A DNA stretch of 64,000 nucleotides, taken from assembly GCF_018069805.1 (NCBI RefSeq), contig NZ_JAGPYN010000011.1:1-64000 (forward strand), read 5' to 3'. A program made the position numbers and the translations under genes. Source of the stretch: Pseudoalteromonas ostreae (lineage in GTDB: Bacteria; Pseudomonadota; Gammaproteobacteria; Enterobacterales; Alteromonadaceae). The notes under the pieces are model-generated. The model did no database searches, was not told the origin of the DNA, and was given only the letters and a program-made list of their open reading frames with translations. Below, piece by piece: positions 26,143 to 36,191 of this stretch; the stretch's first letter is position 1, and each line of letters begins with the position of its first letter.

Positions 26143-27459
26143 ATGATGCAGCCATCATTTAATAAAACAACAGCAAAACTATCTTTGCTCCCCCTATTAA
26201 CCTTTGTGGCCTTATTTTTAGGTGCGGGTTTATACCTACAATCACAAGGGGTAGATTACGCTTTTTATCAACTTCCAGCCCCTGTTGCTATTTTACCGGC
26301 GATTATGCTGGCGTTTATATTAAATAAAAACACTATTAACCACAGTGTAGAAACCTTTATAAAAGGTGCCGGTCACAACAACATCATTACCATGTGCTTA
26401 ATTTATTTACTTGCTGGGGCATTTTCTGCCGTCGCAGGTGCAACAGGCGGTGTTGATGCGGTTGTTAATGCCGGTTTATCTCTTATTCCACCAGCTTTAT
26501 TGTTACCGGGTTTATTTTTAATTGCTGCAGTTGTATCAACTGCCATGGGTACGTCAATGGGTACTATCGGTGCAATCGGCCCGATTGCTTATGCGGTATC
26601 AATTAAAACCGGTATTGATCCTGCGTTGATGGCCGGTACGATTGTGTCTGGTGCCATGTTTGGTGACAACTTATCAATTATTTCTGATACCACTATTGCC
26701 GCAACGCGTACCCAAGGCTGTGAGATGAAAGATAAATTCCGTGAGAATTTAAAAATTGCCTTGCCAGCAGCGCTCCTGACTATCGCTTTACTATTCTTTT
26801 TAACGCCTGCGGCTCAAGCAGTAGAAACTAAAGATTACGATATTCTATTAGTACTGCCTTATGCATTTATTTTAGTGTTGGCGGTGATGGGTTTTAATGT
26901 ATTTGTGGTGCTGTTCAGTGGTATTATATTTGCGGCACTGATGGGCTTTACTGGCAGTTATGAAGGTGCCAGCTTTGTAAAAGATATTTACAAAGGCTTT
27001 ACGAATATGCAAGAAATCTTCTTGCTATCGATGTTTATTGGTGGCTTGTCTGAGTTTATTCGTATTAGTGGCGGCTTGGACTACATTGCACAAAAGATTC
27101 AAGCGATCACTAAAGTGATTGCCAAGTGGCACCGAAAAGTGGCTGATCAACTGGGTATTGCGGCATTAGTAATGACCAGTAACTTGTGTATCGCCAATAA
27201 TACCGTGTCTATCATAGTGGCTGGGCCTATTGCTAAAAAGCTGGCTGATGACGGTGAGATCAGCAGTAAACGCTCTGCCAGCTTATTAGATATTTTCGCC
27301 TGTGTCACTCAAGGTTCATTGCCATATGGCGCGCAAGCACTGCTGCTAGGCGCTACATTTAAAATTAGCCCGTGGCAAGTGTCTACTTCATCATATTACT
27401 GTTTTATATTAGCGTTTACTGCGATTGCAGTGATCTGCTTACGTCGTAATAAAGCATAA
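26143..27459 (+). CDS. NhaC-family Na+/H+ antiporter
   Basis: This 438-aa integral inner-membrane protein has about 11-12 hydrophobic segments. It belongs to the NhaC/ion transporter superfamily: conserved phrases include AGATGGVDAVVNAGLSLIPPALLLPG, STAMGTSMGTIGAIGPIAYAVS, GAMFGDNLSIISDTTIAATRTQGCEMKDKFRENLK, and TSNLCIANNTVSIIVAGPIAKKLAD. Sodium export fits a marine host. GAGGA sits just upstream; the ATG at 26146 has better spacing than 26143. The exact exchanged ions are inferred from family only. It is divergent from dapB. Confidence 0.87.
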   Translation: MMQPSFNKTTAKLSLLPLLTFVALFLGAGLYLQSQGVDYAFYQLPAPVAILPAIMLAFILNKNTINHSVETFIKGAGHNNIITMCLIYLLAGAFSAVAGATGGVDAVVNAGLSLIPPALLLPGLFLIAAVVSTAMGTSMGTIGAIGPIAYAVSIKTGIDPALMAGTIVSGAMFGDNLSIISDTTIAATRTQGCEMKDKFRENLKIALPAALLTIALLFFLTPAAQAVETKDYDILLVLPYAFILVLAVMGFNVFVVLFSGIIFAALMGFTGSYEGASFVKDIYKGFTNMQEIFLLSMFIGGLSEFIRISGGLDYIAQKIQAITKVIAKWHRKVADQLGIAALVMTSNLCIANNTVSIIVAGPIAKKLADDGEISSKRSASLLDIFACVTQGSLPYGAQALLLGATFKISPWQVSTSSYYCFILAFTAIAVICLRRNKA

Positions 27460-27548
27460 TTTTTTAAGCAGATACGCCAACTTTCAGTGTATCTGCTATA
27501 ATCTCGTTTTTGGATTAATTAACTAACCTTTAAATTCGAGATAAGACA

Positions 27549-28325
27549 TTGAAAAAAACCGTCGCCTTCGCTGCCATTTGTTTGGCAAGCACCTCTAGCC
27601 AAGCGGCTAACTGGAGCAACACTGCGTTACACCTTAACAATGGTGATTTTAAAAACCCCTTCACAGGACAAGAATCAAACACCACTATCGCATCACTGCA
27701 ACATGCATCAGCTTATAATTATGGGGATAACTTCTTCTTTATTGATTATATTAATGACGCCACTGATGACGGTTATCAAGATAAAGACTTCTACGGCGAA
27801 TGGTATTCAACTTTTAGCCTGTCGAAAATTTCAGGCAAGGATATGTCTTATGGGGCAATTGCTGATATCGGCCTCACAGCAGGTTTTAACGCTGCCGGTG
27901 ACTCTAAGGTATTAAAATACTTACCCGGTGTAAAAGTAAACTGGCAAGCGCCTGGCTTTACCTTTCTATCAACGTTAGTGACGGCCTATATTGATGATAA
28001 CGATGGCGTTGCGCGTGGTGGTGCACCTATTGAAACAAACAGCTGGATGCTAGATGTTGCATGGGGTTACCCGTTTTCAATTGGTTCGCAAAAATTTAAT
28101 GTAACTGGCCATGTTGAATATATTGCTGAGCGCGAAAATGAATTTGGTGAAGATGTTAAGGCGTGGATCTTAGCACAACCTATCATTACTTGGGACTTGG
28201 GTAATGCCATTAGCATGAAAGAAAACACCTTACTACTTGGCCTTGAATGGCAATATTGGCACAACAAGTTAGGCACAGACACCACAGAGTCTGTGCCGCA
28301 ATTTCACGTTGAGTGGACGTTTTAG
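27549..28325 (+). CDS. Tsx/OmpK-type nucleoside-specific outer membrane channel
   Basis: This 258-aa outer membrane beta-barrel has a signal peptide (~1-19, ending SSQA-ANW) and the Tsx/OmpK pattern. Its N-terminal segment reads WSNTALHLNNGDF. Alternating strands follow (ASAYNYGDNFFFIDYINDATDD, DFYGEWYSTFSLSKISG), and the barrel ends in PQFHVEWTF with the terminal Phe of the BAM signal. In relatives the protein admits nucleosides; OmpK-like members also serve as phage receptors. The start is TTG, with no in-frame ATG at that point. It lies 89 bp after the NhaC gene. Its stop codon merges with an 8-bp tandem repeat. Confidence 0.85.
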   Translation: MKKTVAFAAICLASTSSQAANWSNTALHLNNGDFKNPFTGQESNTTIASLQHASAYNYGDNFFFIDYINDATDDGYQDKDFYGEWYSTFSLSKISGKDMSYGAIADIGLTAGFNAAGDSKVLKYLPGVKVNWQAPGFTFLSTLVTAYIDDNDGVARGGAPIETNSWMLDVAWGYPFSIGSQKFNVTGHVEYIAERENEFGEDVKAWILAQPIITWDLGNAISMKENTLLLGLEWQYWHNKLGTDTTESVPQFHVEWTF

Positions 28326-28393
28326 CGAGTTAGCGAGTTAGCGAGTTAGCGAGTTAGCGAGTTAGCGAGTTAGCGAGTTAGCGAGTTAGCGAG
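28325..28393. repeat. Octanucleotide tandem repeat (GCGAGTTA x 8.6)
   Basis: Eight perfect copies of GCGAGTTA and a partial ninth start at the last base of the porin stop codon (TAG) and run to 28393. It lies in the 3' untranslated part before the porin terminator. Perfect identity between copies suggests recent slippage, so copy number probably varies between strains. Confidence 0.97.
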
Positions 28394-28398
28394 AATAA

Positions 28399-28432
28399 TA
28401 AAGCGCGATATCAATTGTATTGCGCTTTTTTA
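28399..28432 (+). terminator. Terminator of the Tsx-like porin gene
   Basis: AAAGCGCGATA pairs with TATTGCGCTTT around TCAATTG (one G-U pair), followed by T's. It serves plus-strand transcription from the porin; the convergent GNAT gene ends about 20 bp on. Confidence 0.75.
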
Positions 28433-28452
28433 TTACTTACCATCAACATTGA

Positions 28453-28980
28453 TCACGTTAGCTTTATTTCATAAACACCTAAACGTTGCTGCTTATTAGC
28501 AAGAAAGTGTGATGTCTCTTGGTGATAACATTTGAACTTCGCACCAGCGCCTTGCACCACTTTAATGCTCGCTAGGTTTTCCTCTAAACAACAAAACTCA
28601 ATCACTTTTGCGTGACTATTATTTTTTATATAAGGCACTATTTTAGTAAGCACTTGATTCATGGCTCTTTGCCCGCGTGCAAAATCAGCTAACCAATAAC
28701 CGCATTCAGCGCCTTTACTGTCAGGGTCAATGTGTTTAATACCAAATACACCGCTTAAGCGATCCTCTATATATACCGCAAACCACTGAGAACCTGCTTT
28801 ACCGCTGTGTAGTCGTTCATATATATAACGTTTAGTTGAATTAACATCTATTACGTCATCCACCCAAGGTAAAAATTGACTCAGATTTTCCCGACTATCG
28901 GCGATAACTTGGTAAAGTTCAACTGCGTGACTAATATCTAATGGCTTTAAAGTTATTGAATCTGAAATCACCAGTTCCAT
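28453..28980 (-). CDS. RimL/RimJ-like GNAT N-acetyltransferase
   Basis: This 175-aa GNAT-fold enzyme resembles the ribosomal-protein N-acetyltransferases RimJ/RimL. Typical features are the opening SITLKPLDISHAVELYQVIADSRENLSQFLPWVD, the core strand FAVYIEDRLSGVFGIKHIDPDSKGAECGYWLADFARGQRAMNQVLTKIV (acetyl-CoA loop in the RGQRAMNQ region) and the late EENLASIKVVQGAGAKF. It uses acetyl-CoA; the acceptor is unknown. Its ATG directly abuts the stop of the second GNAT gene upstream on the same strand, so the two form one unit. Confidence 0.85.
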   Translation of the reverse strand: MELVISDSITLKPLDISHAVELYQVIADSRENLSQFLPWVDDVIDVNSTKRYIYERLHSGKAGSQWFAVYIEDRLSGVFGIKHIDPDSKGAECGYWLADFARGQRAMNQVLTKIVPYIKNNSHAKVIEFCCLEENLASIKVVQGAGAKFKCYHQETSHFLANKQQRLGVYEIKLT

Positions 28981-29433
28981 TTAGTCAGCCTCAACTACTT
29001 TTGCTAAACGCATATGTAGCAGCGGAAACGGATTTCCTTGACCATCTAATTCAGAGCGCCCTATTTGCTCAAACCCTCTACTTAAATAAAAACCATGGGC
29101 TTTAGGATTTTGCTCGTTAACATCAACATGAGTTGCTGCTAAATTATCAATCGCGTAATTAATTAATAACGTGCCAACCCCCTTCGCAAAGAAAGTCGGC
29201 TCAACAAACAGCATTTCAATATTGCCGCCAGCAACGCCAATAAACCCAATTATTTTTCCACTGTTGTCTTTACAACAAAAAAGACTAACAGCATCAAAAT
29301 AATGTGCCAAAATCAATGGTTTCAGTTCATCTATGTGTTGTTGGGTTAAAAAGTCATGGGTATGAGAAACGGAAGCTTCCCAGATCTCAATTAAAGAGGC
29401 GTAATCTTTTTTCTCGGCGGATTTAATAAGCAT
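28981..29433 (-). CDS. YjaB-like GNAT N-acetyltransferase
   Basis: This 150-aa GNAT protein is similar to E. coli YjaB along its length. It shares IWEASVSHTHDFL near the start, the acetyl-CoA-binding loop in EMLFVEPTFFAKGVGTLLINYA, and the signature DVNEQNPKAHGFYLSRGFEQIGRSELDGQGNPFPLLHM. YjaB binds acetyl-CoA, but its acceptor is not settled. It is translated immediately ahead of the RimL-like gene (zero spacing) and probably shares its promoter. Confidence 0.85.
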   Translation of the reverse strand: MLIKSAEKKDYASLIEIWEASVSHTHDFLTQQHIDELKPLILAHYFDAVSLFCCKDNSGKIIGFIGVAGGNIEMLFVEPTFFAKGVGTLLINYAIDNLAATHVDVNEQNPKAHGFYLSRGFEQIGRSELDGQGNPFPLLHMRLAKVVEAD

Positions 29434-29580
29434 TGTTAGTTCCTTTGAATATTAAAATAACCATCATCAGTTTTGTAAAGTATTACAACGAGGTGAAGCA
29501 AACAAACGGTGCTAAAAAAGCAGCTAAAAGCAGCAAAACCACTGCTTTTATAGTGCTAACTTTTGCTATATAACCATGCG

Positions 29581-30906
29581 TTAAATAAAACGCTTAATAA
29601 TAAAATCAACTTTGACACGTTTAGCTTGCCCCAGTAGTTTTTTAACCGCTGGCGGGTAGTTATCCATAGCTTCTAAATCTTCTGCGCCATTTAAACGACG
29701 ACAGTGCTGTAATATCTCAGCTCTTTCATTGTCGATTGCTGGCATGAGAGTTTGCTCAGGATCTTCTAATAAAATGCCATTTTCTATATCTAACCCCCAG
29801 GCTCGAGGGTTTAAATTATGGCCACTCAATAAATGGTATTTACGATCAGCACAAATACCTTTCAAATGAAATGAGTTACTTTCATGCCGCCACAAATACA
29901 CATTTAAATTACCGTTGATAATATGGCGCTTTTGCGATTTTAAAAATTTATGCAAAATCGTTTCATACAAGTATGGCAAAGCACCTATTTTACTAAAGGG
30001 TTCACTTGGTGGCAGGTAAAAGTCATTGGCTGTTTTATCACCTACAACTATCGTTACTTGCTTGCCTTGCTTTAATAAGCGGCGCAATGAACGCATTAAC
30101 GGTGCAGGAAAATTAAAGTATGGGGTATACAGTACTAACTCTTGTTCGGTGGCATCAAATAACGATTTAATCACCCGATTGAGCTCGTTATTACGTCGTC
30201 CCAGTCCTAAAAATAGTCGCACGCCAAGTGCTTGCTCATTTTGCTCCACACTGTGAGCATAGTTAGCTTGCTTTAATGAACGCATCAATTGTTTTTGTGC
30301 GATTTTAATATCATTAAACTTCGTTAGTGGCCGCGTATCAATGCGTGGGACTGCCTCTGAGCTCAATAGCGCTTGCTCAATAAAGTTAACGATAGAATCG
30401 CATAGCGCAGCCTGCTTGATTAAAAAGTAGCGATCTAGTCGATAACGGTCTTGATACTGTAAATACACATTATTTAAACTCGCACCGCTATAAAGCAGCG
30501 TATCATCAATTACAAAGCCTTTTAAATGCAGCACACCAAAGAGTTCTTTGGCTTTTACTGGCACACCAAATATTTGTATATTGGATTGATACTTTTCTTT
30601 GTATTCACAATATAAGCTAGCGTTTCCGTCTGACTTTGCAGCACCAATTAAACCGCGTTGGGCACGATGAAAATCAACCAACACTTTTACATCTAATGCA
30701 GGATTTGCTAATGAAGCCTGATGTAACGCTGCTAACACTTCACGCCCTGCTTCATCATCTTGCAGATAAAGTGCCGTAATATAAATACGTGTTTTTGCCT
30801 GCGCAATCAGTGTTAATAAATGCGTGCGATATTCTTGTGCATTGGTTAAGACGTTAACGTCTTTTGAAGTCAACCCGTACGCGGATTTTTCCTGCCAAAA
30901 TAACAT
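29581..30906 (-). CDS. pssA: CDP-diacylglycerol--serine O-phosphatidyltransferase
   Basis: PssA makes phosphatidylserine from CDP-diacylglycerol and L-serine, the committed step to phosphatidylethanolamine. The 441-aa product is of the phospholipase D-like gammaproteobacterial type, with two HKD-type motifs: HLKGFVIDDTLLYSGASLNN (~135) and FHLKGICADRKYHLLSGHNLNPRAW (~350). A basic C-terminus (LGQAKRVKVDFIIKRFI) is as in the peripheral E. coli enzyme. Length matches E. coli PssA (about 450 aa). It is a single gene, with about 290 bp of non-coding DNA before trxB. Confidence 0.95.
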   Translation of the reverse strand: MLFWQEKSAYGLTSKDVNVLTNAQEYRTHLLTLIAQAKTRIYITALYLQDDEAGREVLAALHQASLANPALDVKVLVDFHRAQRGLIGAAKSDGNASLYCEYKEKYQSNIQIFGVPVKAKELFGVLHLKGFVIDDTLLYSGASLNNVYLQYQDRYRLDRYFLIKQAALCDSIVNFIEQALLSSEAVPRIDTRPLTKFNDIKIAQKQLMRSLKQANYAHSVEQNEQALGVRLFLGLGRRNNELNRVIKSLFDATEQELVLYTPYFNFPAPLMRSLRRLLKQGKQVTIVVGDKTANDFYLPPSEPFSKIGALPYLYETILHKFLKSQKRHIINGNLNVYLWRHESNSFHLKGICADRKYHLLSGHNLNPRAWGLDIENGILLEDPEQTLMPAIDNERAEILQHCRRLNGAEDLEAMDNYPPAVKKLLGQAKRVKVDFIIKRFI

Positions 30907-31164
30907 AGTTGCCTATTCACTTAGGTTACCCTTTTTGAGGGTCACAAATCAAAATTAGTTAAAACATATCAAAAAAACACAGTTTGGTCATGAATTAACG
31001 TCGTTTGCTAAGTTAATACTGAATTAATAGCTCATATATCATACAAATCGTACACTTATCATGATTCTAGTACACAATATTTGACAGCTTTGTGATTTAG
31101 AAAAAAAAATAATCGCCGCTTTTATTTACTTCCCTCTTGTTTCTCTTAAAATCGAGCGCATTAA

Positions 31165-32145
<981 letters not shown>

Positions 32146-32161
32146 TTTATATACTTATAGT

Positions 32162-32188
32162 AAGGGCTGAATTTTCAGCCCTTTTTTT
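32162..32188 (+). terminator. Terminator of trxB
   Basis: AAGGGCTGA-ATTT-TCAGCCCTT is followed by TTTTT, 17 bp after the trxB stop. The remaining ~280 bp up to acnB hold no gene; a palindrome CTATAATTATAG (32361-32372) includes a possible -10 for acnB. Confidence 0.9.
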
Positions 32189-32469
32189 GGGCCAAAAATT
32201 ATAAAGGCTCATCCAACACCGAAAAGTACTCATTGCAGTCGCACCAACATTCACCATACTTATACTCGAAATCAATCATATTTATACAATTAATGGCTTA
32301 GGTGCGATAGGATCTAAGTTCGAGCAATGAATATCGTCAAAGTATAGTAAGTAAAACTAGCTATAATTATAGTTAGGCAGAAAAGCTTTATTCATTTAGG
32401 CATTACTAGAGACTGTAAAATCAGTTAAAATGCTTAACTTCATATCAAGTAAAATACCGAGAGTTTTCT

Positions 32470-35283
32470 ATGAGTTTGTATACAAAATATATGGAAGAAA
32501 TCCAAACCCGTAAAACGGAGCTTGGATTAAACCCACAACCAATCGATAGCGCTGAACTAGTATCAGAAATCATTAATCAAATTAAAGATACTAATAACGA
32601 GCACCGTAAAGATTCACTGCATTTCTTTATCTTTAATACATTACCAGGAACAACCAGTGCTGCGGGCGTTAAAGCACAGTTTCTAAAAGAAATTATTTTG
32701 GGTGAAGAGCACGTTGCAGAGATCACTCCAGAGTTTGCATTTGAACTGCTTTCACACATGAAAGGCGGGCCGTCAATTGAAATGCTAATTGATTTAGCAT
32801 TTGGTGATGACGCAGCAATCGCAGCACAAGCTGCTGAAGTACTTAAGACTCAGGTATTCTTGTATGATGCAGATATGGCGCGCATAAAAGCGGCCTACGA
32901 AGCAGGTAATACAATTGCTAAAGAATTACTAGAGAGTTTCTCAAAAGCTGAGTTCTTTACAAAATTACCTGACATCGAAGAAAAAATCGAAGTAGTAACT
33001 TACATCGCTGGTGAAGGCGACATCTCAACTGATTTACTGTCTCCAGGTAACCAAGCACACTCACGTGCTGACCGTGAATTACACGGTAAGTGCATGATCA
33101 CTGAAGAAGCACAACAAGAAATTGTTGCTCTTCAAAAGAAACACCCTAACGCTAAAGTAATGCTTATTGCTGAAAAAGGCACCATGGGCGTTGGTTCATC
33201 ACGTATGTCTGGTGTGAATAACGTAGCACTTTGGGCTGGTAAACAAGCAAGCCCATACGTTCCTTTCATCAACATTGCACCTGTTGTTGCAGGTACTAAC
33301 GGCATTGCACCAATCTTCTTAACAACAGTTGATGTAACTGGCGGTATTGGTCTTGACCTTAAAAACTGGGTTAAGAAAGTAGATGCAAACGGCAATACAG
33401 TAACTGATGCAAATGGTGACGCTGTGCTTGAAGAAGCCTACTCTGTTGCTACTGGTACTGTGTTAACAATCAATACTAAAGAGAAGAAGCTTTATAACGG
33501 CGATAAAGAACTTGTTGATATTTCATCAGCATTCACACCGCAAAAAGTTGAATTTATGAGAGCCGGTGGTTCTTACGCGGTTGTATTCGGTAAAAAACTA
33601 CAAACGTTTGCTGCTGAAACTCTTGGCATTGAAACGCCGCTTGTTTATGCACCTTCAAAAGAAATTTCACACGAAGGCCAAGGCTTAACAGCGGTTGAAA
33701 AAATCTTTAACCGTAACGCGGTAGGTGTACTATCAGATACGCCACTTCACGCAGGCTCAAATGTTCGTGTTAAAGTGAACATCGTTGGTTCGCAAGATAC
33801 AACCGGTCCAATGACAGCGCAAGAATTAGAAGCCATGGCTGCTTCAACGATTTCACCTCTTGTTGATGGTGCCTATCAGTCTGGTTGTCATACAGCATCA
33901 GTATGGGATAGCAAAGCACAAGCAAACATTCCTAAACTAATGGCGTTTATGAATAAGTTTGGTTTGATCACTGCACGTGACCCGAAAGGCGTTTACCATG
34001 CAATGACTGACGTTATTCACAAAGTATTGAACGACATTACCATTGATGATCGCGCTATCATCATTGGTGGTGACTCGCATACACGTATGTCTAAAGGCGT
34101 TGCCTTTGGTGCCGATTCAGGTACTGTTGCTGTTGCACTTGCAACCGGTGAATCTGCGATGCCGATTCCTGATTCAGTTAAAGTAACGTTTAAAGGCAAA
34201 ATGGCTAAGCATATGGATTTCCGCGATGTTGTACATGCAACGCAAGCGCAAATGCTTAAGCAATTTGGCGGCGAAAACGTGTTCCAAGGTCGTATCATTG
34301 AAGTTCATATTGGTACCTTAATGGCTGACCAAGCGTTTACCTTCACTGACTGGACTGCAGAAATGAAAGCGAAAGCGTCAATCTGTATTTCAAATGATGA
34401 AACGTTAATTAAGTCAATTGAACTTGCTAAGTCACGTATCCAAATCATGATCAACAAAGGTATGGAAAACGAAGCACAAACGCTACAAGGTCTAATCGAC
34501 TTAGCCGACAAGCGTATTGCAGGTATTCAATCTGGTGAAGAGCCAGCACTTTCTCCAGACGACAACGCTAAATACCACGCAGAAGTTGTGGTTGATTTGG
34601 ACCAAATCGTTGAGCCAATGATTGCCGATCCAGACGTAAATAACGATGATGTTTCTAAGCGTTATACTCACGATGTGATCCGCCCTGTTTCTTTTTACAA
34701 CGACAAGCCTGTTGATTTAGGTTTTGTTGGTTCGTGTATGGTTCACAAAGGCGATATGAAAATTATTGCTCACATGCTACGTAACCTTGAGAAGAAAAAC
34801 GGTTCTATCTCATTCAACGCGCCATTAGTTGTTGCGCCACCAACATACAACATTGTTGATGAGCTTAAAGCTGAAGGCGATTGGGATATTCTTGCTAAAT
34901 ACGCAGGTTTTGAATTTGACGATGCAAAACCAAAAACGGCTGCACGTACTAAGTATGAAAATATCTTATACCTAGAGCGCCCAGGTTGTAACTTATGTAT
35001 GGGTAACCAAGAAAAAGCAGAACCAGGTGATACGGTTATCGCAACATCAACACGTTTATTCCAAGGCCGTGTAGTAGCCGATACATCTGAGAAGAAAGGT
35101 GAATCACTTCTAGGTTCTACGCCAGTTGTAGTTCTATCTTCTGTTCTTGGTCGTTTCCCGACTATGGAAGAGTATAAGTCTGCGGTTGAAGGTATTGACC
35201 TTACATCGTTTACACCTGTTGAAGAAGCAATGACAACTAAGTTCAACGCAGGTGAAGCTGTACCAGTAAAAGTGGTTAGCTAA
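32470..35283 (+). CDS. acnB: Aconitate hydratase B, long divergent form
   Basis: AcnB interconverts citrate and isocitrate with a [4Fe-4S] cluster and may also act on 2-methylisocitrate. The 937-aa product has the AcnB order: N-terminal HEAT-like helical domain (~1-165), swivel domain containing KGTMGVGSSRMSGVNNV, then the catalytic part with GSQDTTGPMTAQELEAMA, IIGGDSHTRMSKGVAFGADSG, FVGSCMVHKGDMKI and cluster ligands in YLERPGCNLCMGNQEKA. It is about 70 residues longer than E. coli AcnB (865 aa). Extra segments include one around VDANGNTVTDANGDAVLEEAY, and the sequence is clearly divergent, resembling the long AcnB forms I associate with Bacteroidetes. That origin is inference. Confidence 0.93.
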   Translation: MSLYTKYMEEIQTRKTELGLNPQPIDSAELVSEIINQIKDTNNEHRKDSLHFFIFNTLPGTTSAAGVKAQFLKEIILGEEHVAEITPEFAFELLSHMKGGPSIEMLIDLAFGDDAAIAAQAAEVLKTQVFLYDADMARIKAAYEAGNTIAKELLESFSKAEFFTKLPDIEEKIEVVTYIAGEGDISTDLLSPGNQAHSRADRELHGKCMITEEAQQEIVALQKKHPNAKVMLIAEKGTMGVGSSRMSGVNNVALWAGKQASPYVPFINIAPVVAGTNGIAPIFLTTVDVTGGIGLDLKNWVKKVDANGNTVTDANGDAVLEEAYSVATGTVLTINTKEKKLYNGDKELVDISSAFTPQKVEFMRAGGSYAVVFGKKLQTFAAETLGIETPLVYAPSKEISHEGQGLTAVEKIFNRNAVGVLSDTPLHAGSNVRVKVNIVGSQDTTGPMTAQELEAMAASTISPLVDGAYQSGCHTASVWDSKAQANIPKLMAFMNKFGLITARDPKGVYHAMTDVIHKVLNDITIDDRAIIIGGDSHTRMSKGVAFGADSGTVAVALATGESAMPIPDSVKVTFKGKMAKHMDFRDVVHATQAQMLKQFGGENVFQGRIIEVHIGTLMADQAFTFTDWTAEMKAKASICISNDETLIKSIELAKSRIQIMINKGMENEAQTLQGLIDLADKRIAGIQSGEEPALSPDDNAKYHAEVVVDLDQIVEPMIADPDVNNDDVSKRYTHDVIRPVSFYNDKPVDLGFVGSCMVHKGDMKIIAHMLRNLEKKNGSISFNAPLVVAPPTYNIVDELKAEGDWDILAKYAGFEFDDAKPKTAARTKYENILYLERPGCNLCMGNQEKAEPGDTVIATSTRLFQGRVVADTSEKKGESLLGSTPVVVLSSVLGRFPTMEEYKSAVEGIDLTSFTPVEEAMTTKFNAGEAVPVKVVS

Positions 35284-35306
35284 TTCGATTAGTTCATGGT
35301 TCAATT

Positions 35307-35332
35307 AAGCGCGTTTTTTAACGCGCTTTTTT
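35307..35332 (+). terminator. Terminator of acnB
   Basis: AGCGCGTT-TTTT-AACGCGCT plus a T-run, 25 bp after the acnB stop. A classic rho-independent terminator. Confidence 0.9.
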
Positions 35333-35474
35333 ATGCCTACAATTTGCCTATCATAAACACCCCTTAGAATGTAAGCTCTATACAACGCTATGGATAACAC
35401 AATAATTTTTGGTTTGTGAATTTAAAGCAACAGGTTACACTTTATCTTGATCATTCAGTTATTCAATCGGTGTT

Positions 35475-36191
35475 ATGACTAAACAACTTTATCAACTCTC
35501 TAAAAACCACTTTGCTTTTCCTGATCCCACCCACGCATTAGATGATCCAGATGGTTTACTTGCTATAGGCGGTTGCTTATCCATAACGCGCTTAAAAAAC
35601 GCGTATGGGCAAGGGATTTTCCCTTGGTTTAGTGAATACGAACCAATTATGTGGTGGTCACCCAGTGAGCGAGGTATTATCGAGCTAGATGAATTTCATA
35701 TTAGCCGAAGCTTACGCAAGCATCTGAAAAAAAATCCGGTTAAAGTGACTATTAATACCGAATTTACTCAGGTAATTAAGGCCTGTCGCCAACAACGCTT
35801 AGAAACAGATGGCACCTGGATCACAAAAAAAATGCTTAACGCTTATAAAGATGCACATAAAGCAGGCTTAGCGCATAGTTTAGAAGTTTGGTCAAATGAC
35901 AAACTTGTCGGTGGCTTATACGGTATTATGCAGCACGGTGTATTTTGCGGCGAATCAATGTTCCATCATCAAGCTAATTGTTCAAAATTAGCCATGTGGG
36001 CATTGGTCAACTGGTTGAAACGTCACCATGCTCATTTTATTGACTGTCAGCTTGAGAATCCTTATTTAGTCACCTTAGGTGAAAAAGTGCTACCACGCTC
36101 AGAATTTTTAACTAAACTGAAACAAGCAGCGATATTTAAAATGCCAACTACAATGTGGCAACCTCAGGAGCTTATAGCAATTTATGACTGA
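35475..36191 (+). CDS. aat: Leucyl/phenylalanyl-tRNA--protein transferase
   Basis: Aat adds Leu or Phe from aminoacyl-tRNA to proteins with N-terminal Lys/Arg, creating N-degrons read by ClpS. The 238-aa product carries the family signature: FPDPTHALDDPDGLLAIGG near the N-terminus, then YGQGIFPWFSEYEPIMWWSPSERG, the catalytic region ETDGTWITKKMLNAY, GGLYGIMQHGVFCGESMFHH and DCQLENPYLVTLGEKVLPR. It overlaps bpt by 8 bp and belongs functionally with clpS/clpA nearby. Confidence 0.96.
   Translation: MTKQLYQLSKNHFAFPDPTHALDDPDGLLAIGGCLSITRLKNAYGQGIFPWFSEYEPIMWWSPSERGIIELDEFHISRSLRKHLKKNPVKVTINTEFTQVIKACRQQRLETDGTWITKKMLNAYKDAHKAGLAHSLEVWSNDKLVGGLYGIMQHGVFCGESMFHHQANCSKLAMWALVNWLKRHHAHFIDCQLENPYLVTLGEKVLPRSEFLTKLKQAAIFKMPTTMWQPQELIAIYD

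Noticed and set aside
28325..28393. Possible CRISPR-like array
   Set aside because: The units are 8 bp and contiguous, without spacers; it is a simple tandem repeat.
34770..35246. 158-codon minus-strand frame inside acnB
   Set aside because: It lies opposite the catalytic C-terminus of acnB, has no ribosome site and no recognisable domain.
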